A DNA stretch of 64,000 bases. Origin: Streptomyces sp. NBC_01463. GTDB lineage: Bacteria > Actinomycetota > Actinomycetes > Streptomycetales > Streptomycetaceae. Of the stretch, positions 61,234-64,000 are shown piece after piece; the stretch's first letter is position 1, and each line of letters begins with the position of its first letter. Location: contig CP109468.1 in the NCBI GenBank assembly GCA_036227345.1, positions 2,728,001 through 2,792,000 of the forward strand, given 5' to 3'. The notes under the pieces were generated by a model. The model did no database searches. It was not told the DNA's origin and saw only the letters and a list, made by a program, of their open reading frames with translations. The translations under genes were made by a program, and so were the position numbers.

Positions 61234-61347
61234 CCAGGCACGAAGCGGCCCGGAGGGGGTCGCTCGCACGTCTGGACGTTCCTACGAGCCGTGGTCCGGT
61301 GCGAACACACCGTAGTCAGACCGCCTCCGGCCTCCTACGGTGGGGCC

Positions 61348-62031
61348 GTGCACCCCACCCCGCCTTTCAACGCCCCCGCCGCGCGCAGACTGCGCGAGGC
61401 CCTGGGGATGGCTCCCGGCCATGTCGCCTACGGTCTCGGCGCCCAGTACGGACTCCGGATCAGCGCGGAGACAGTAGCCGCCTGGGAGCGCGGTCTCGCC
61501 CTGCCGACCGAGTACGAACTCACCGCGCTGGCCGGGGTGTTGTGGTGCGCCCCGGGCGAACTCCTCACCGCCGCCCGCACCCTGCGTGAGCACCGGGTGG
61601 CCCGGGAGCTGACCGCGGACGAGCTGGCGGGCCGGCTCGGGATGTCCGCGTCGGCGTATCTGCGGATGGAGGAGGCGGGCCGGTGGCGCGGCAACGAGCG
61701 CCAGTCCGCCGCGCTCAGCGAGGCTCTCGGCCTGAGCCCCGCAGCGTTCGTGACGGTCTCCGGGCGGGACGAGGAACTGGCCGAGCTCCTGCGCAGCGCG
61801 ATGACGACCCGCTGGCAGGCGTACGTCCGCCCGGTGGCGAAGCTCGCGCCCCTGGACCGGGCGCTGATCCAGGGCGCGCTGGAGCGGCTGCACTCCGACT
61901 ACCAGGCGCTGATGGTGTCCACGCTGAGCTGGAGCAGTACGGGCACGGAGCGGGCCGGAGCCACCGGGGACTCCGGGCGGGCGTTCCTGGCGGGGATCGT
62001 GGAGCGATTCTGGGAGACGACGCAGCTGTAG
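61348..62031 (+). CDS. XRE-family helix-turn-helix protein
   Basis: The 227-residue product appears to have two helix-turn-helix units: one in RLREALGMAPGHVAYGLGAQYGLRISAETVAAWERG (about 12-47) and a clearer XRE motif in RELTADELAGRLGMSASAYLRMEEAGRWR (about 87-115). The C-terminal half is helical with no recognised ligand domain. The GTG at 61348 is preceded by GGTGGGG. Target genes unknown. Confidence 0.82.
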   Translation: MHPTPPFNAPAARRLREALGMAPGHVAYGLGAQYGLRISAETVAAWERGLALPTEYELTALAGVLWCAPGELLTAARTLREHRVARELTADELAGRLGMSASAYLRMEEAGRWRGNERQSAALSEALGLSPAAFVTVSGRDEELAELLRSAMTTRWQAYVRPVAKLAPLDRALIQGALERLHSDYQALMVSTLSWSSTGTERAGATGDSGRAFLAGIVERFWETTQL

Positions 62032-62086
62032 TCGTCCCGGGGGCGGGCGGTGGAGCATCCGGACGGGCCGGCGCCCGGAGTGCGCG

Positions 62087-62126
62087 GCGGGCCCCGGCCG
62101 CCCCGCCCGGGACCGCCGGGGCCCGC
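62087..62126. terminator. Hairpin between convergent XRE and pfkA genes
   Basis: A 12-bp perfect stem GCGGGCCCCGGC (62087-62098) pairs with 62115-62126 around a 16-base loop, 28 bases before the pfkA stop on the minus strand and 55 bases past the XRE stop. Confidence 0.75.
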
Positions 62127-62154
62127 TGGTCACCCCATGAGAGCCGGTGCCGGC

Positions 62155-63180
62155 TCAGAACACCGATTCGGCCTCGTGCATCCGGGCCACGGGAACGGTC
62201 TTGAGCTGGGTGACCGCGTCGGCCAGCGGCACCATCTCGATGTCGTTGCCGCGCAGCGCGGTCATCCGCCCGAAGTCGCCCCGGTGGGCCGCCTCCACCG
62301 CGTGCCAGCCGAAGCGGGTGGCGAGCACCCGGTCGTAGGCGGTCGGTGTGCCGCCGCGCTGGACGTGACCGAGGATGACCGGGCGGGCCTCCTTGCCGAG
62401 CCGGGTCTCCAGTTCGACGGCCAGGCGGTTGCCGATGCCCTGGAAGCGCTCGTGGCCGAACTGGTCGATCGCGCCCTTGGCGTACGGCATGGAGCCCTCG
62501 GCCGGGTGCGCGCCCTCGGCGACGCAGATGACGGCGAACTTCTTGCCGCGCGCGAAGCGTTCCTCGACCATCTTGACCAGGTCCTCGACCTGGAACTGCC
62601 GCTCGGGCAGACAGATTCCGTGCGCGCCGCCGGCCATGCCGGACTCCAGAGCGATCCAGCCCGCGTGGCGGCCCATCACCTCGACGACCATGACGCGCTG
62701 GTGGGACTCGGCGGTGGTCTTCAGCCGGTCTATGGCCTCGGTGGCGACGCCCACGGCGGTGTCGAAGCCGAAGGTGCGGTCGGTGGCCGAGATGTCGTTG
62801 TCGATGGTCTTGGGGACGCCGACGACGGGCATGCCCGCGTCCGACAGCATCCGGGCGGCCGTGAGGGTGCCCTCGCCGCCGATCGGGATGAGTGCGTCCA
62901 TGCCGTAACGGCGGCTCAGCTCGGCGCAGTTCTCCGCCGCTTCGCGCAGCCGGTCGCGCTCCAGGCGGGCGGAGCCGAGGATGGTGCCGCCGCGGGCGAG
63001 GATGCCGCTGACCGCGTTGAGGTCGAGGGGGCGGAAGTGGCCGTCGAGGAGGCCCTTGAAGCCGTCCTCGAACCCGATGACCTCGTCGCCGTGACCCACC
63101 ACGGCACGGTGCACGACCGAGCGGATCACTGCGTTCAGGCCTGGGCAGTCGCCGCCTGCGGTGAGAACTCCGATGCGCAT
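62155..63180 (-). CDS. pfkA: 6-phosphofructokinase
   Basis: The 341-residue enzyme phosphorylates fructose-6-phosphate to fructose-1,6-bisphosphate. Motifs are IGVLTAGGDCPGLNAVIR (nucleotide loop), IPIGGEGTLTAARML, VVGVPKTIDNDI (catalytic TIDND) and VVEVMGRHAGWIA (substrate site). The glycine in GGEGT favours ATP over pyrophosphate as donor, while the Lys in PKTIDND is shared with PPi-type enzymes, the mixed pattern known in actinobacterial PFKs. ATG start at 63180. Divergent from the phosphate acetyltransferase gene. Confidence 0.95.
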   Translation of the reverse strand: MRIGVLTAGGDCPGLNAVIRSVVHRAVVGHGDEVIGFEDGFKGLLDGHFRPLDLNAVSGILARGGTILGSARLERDRLREAAENCAELSRRYGMDALIPIGGEGTLTAARMLSDAGMPVVGVPKTIDNDISATDRTFGFDTAVGVATEAIDRLKTTAESHQRVMVVEVMGRHAGWIALESGMAGGAHGICLPERQFQVEDLVKMVEERFARGKKFAVICVAEGAHPAEGSMPYAKGAIDQFGHERFQGIGNRLAVELETRLGKEARPVILGHVQRGGTPTAYDRVLATRFGWHAVEAAHRGDFGRMTALRGNDIEMVPLADAVTQLKTVPVARMHEAESVF

Positions 63181-63466
63181 CCTGCTGTATCTCCTGCTCG
63201 CTAGAGCCTGTCCTGTGCCGTGCAGGCCGGGGGTAACGGCGCGATCCCCCGTACCGTAAGCCGAGACGATTGTCCCACGTCAGGTCCGTACCTCGCGCTT
63301 TCGGCTGCTCCATGGGCGGCCGGACCGGCCGCGAGGGTGGCTCCGGCGACCGCGACCAGGGGCTTTCGTCCGGCGGGCGGCCTCTCGGCCCCCGCAGGTA
63401 TCGTCAAACAGGCGATACCACCCGAACCGGACAACATACCGGACAAGAGACGACGGGAGAGCACGC

Positions 63467-64000
63467 GTGACGCGCAGCGTGTACGTGACCGGGATCGACC
63501 GGGGAGACGGCCGTCAGGTGGTCGACCTGGGAGTCATGGAGCTCCTGACGCGTCAGGTGGACCGGGTCGGGGTGTTCCGCCCCCTGGTCCACGACGACCC
63601 GGACCGGCTGTTCGAGCTGCTGCGGGCCCGCTACCGGCTCTCGCAGGACCCGGGCACCGTCTACGGACTCGACTACCACGAGGCCTCGGCGATCCAGGCG
63701 GAGCAGGGTACCGACGAACTGGTCTCCCGGCTCGTCGAGCGCTTCCACCGGGTGGCCGCGGACTACGAGGTGGTCCTCGTCCTCGGCACCGACTACGCCG
63801 CCACCCAGCTCCCCGACGAGCTGGCGCTGAACGCCCGTCTCGCCAACGAGTTCGGCGCCTCGGTGATCGCGGTGGTCGGCGGCCAGGACCAGGACGCGGA
63901 GTCGGTGAAGGCCGAGACCCGCAACGCGTACCGCGCGTACGCCGGTCTGGGCTGCGACGTCCTCGCGATGATCGTGAACCGGGTGGCCTCGGCGGACCGC
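63467..64000 (+). CDS. pta: Phosphate acetyltransferase, 5' part (cut by window end)
   Basis: 178 codons of an open frame run off the window. The product (start VTRSVYVTGIDRGDGRQVV) matches the N-terminal domain of long Pta proteins, a P-loop-derived BioD-like fold followed by a DRTGG region. VLVLGTDYAATQLPDELALNARLANEFG and CDVLAMIVNRV are typical. The enzyme interconverts acetyl-CoA and acetyl phosphate; the catalytic C-terminal domain would lie beyond the edge. The GTG at 63467 follows ACGGGAGA. Confidence 0.9.
   Translation, partial: MTRSVYVTGIDRGDGRQVVDLGVMELLTRQVDRVGVFRPLVHDDPDRLFELLRARYRLSQDPGTVYGLDYHEASAIQAEQGTDELVSRLVERFHRVAADYEVVLVLGTDYAATQLPDELALNARLANEFGASVIAVVGGQDQDAESVKAETRNAYRAYAGLGCDVLAMIVNRVASADR

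Overview
The window is chromosomal DNA of a Streptomyces-type actinomycete. The evidence is very high GC, strong third-position GC bias, many GTG starts, rare in-frame TTA (bldA-type) codons, a complete GlgE pathway and many lipoproteins with actinobacterial lipoboxes. From memory, the gene order gcvT-gcvH-glyA-sdaA ... echA-LDT-LDT-glgX ... glgP/glgE-treS-pep2-glgB ... pfkA/pta matches one conserved core region of the S. coelicolor chromosome read in reverse. I could not check this by search.

Layout. 0-6 kb: a tandem glycine riboswitch, then gcvT-gcvH-glyA (glycine cleavage and serine/glycine interconversion), a double hairpin, sdaA (L-serine deaminase) and an epoxide-hydrolase-like enzyme. 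6-18 kb: an accessory island. On the + strand are a caspase-like protease with an effector-associated domain, a 59-residue peptide that looks like a RiPP precursor, and a HExxH peptide-modifying enzyme. On the - strand, in a translationally coupled operon, are a lipase-like alpha/beta hydrolase, a VMAP-type adaptor, a MoxR AAA+ ATPase and a 1477-residue protein carrying vWA-like, STAND NTPase and TPR parts. I read this as a vWA-MoxR-VMAP conflict (defence or cell-death) system married to a peptide-modification module. It is the most interesting thing in the window. Two of its core genes carry a TTA codon. 18-28 kb: a TTA-containing sesquiterpene synthase, a carboxylesterase, a CopD-like membrane protein, a STAS protein, an EF-hand protein, a GNAT, a beta-propeller/deacetylase lipoprotein pair, an RsbW-like ATPase (TTA codon) and enoyl-CoA hydratase.

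28-41 kb: a long palindromic intergenic element, two paralogous L,D-transpeptidase lipoproteins, glycogen debranching enzyme, a two-component system coupled to an ABC-2 transporter, and a heterodimeric ABC exporter with one degenerate ATP site. 41-45 kb: a secreted M4 metalloprotease with a P-domain and a secreted alginate-lyase-family protein. 45-56.5 kb: alpha-glucan phosphorylase divergent from glgE-treS-mak-glgB, which together interconvert trehalose, maltose-1-phosphate and branched alpha-glucan. 56.5-64 kb: a MerR-thioredoxin pair, a DctA dicarboxylate transporter divergent from its likely sensor kinase/regulator, an XRE regulator, 6-phosphofructokinase, and the 5' part of a divergent phosphate acetyltransferase.

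Most genes outside 6-20 kb are ordinary core-chromosome genes. No tRNA, rRNA, CRISPR array, transposase or integrase was seen.
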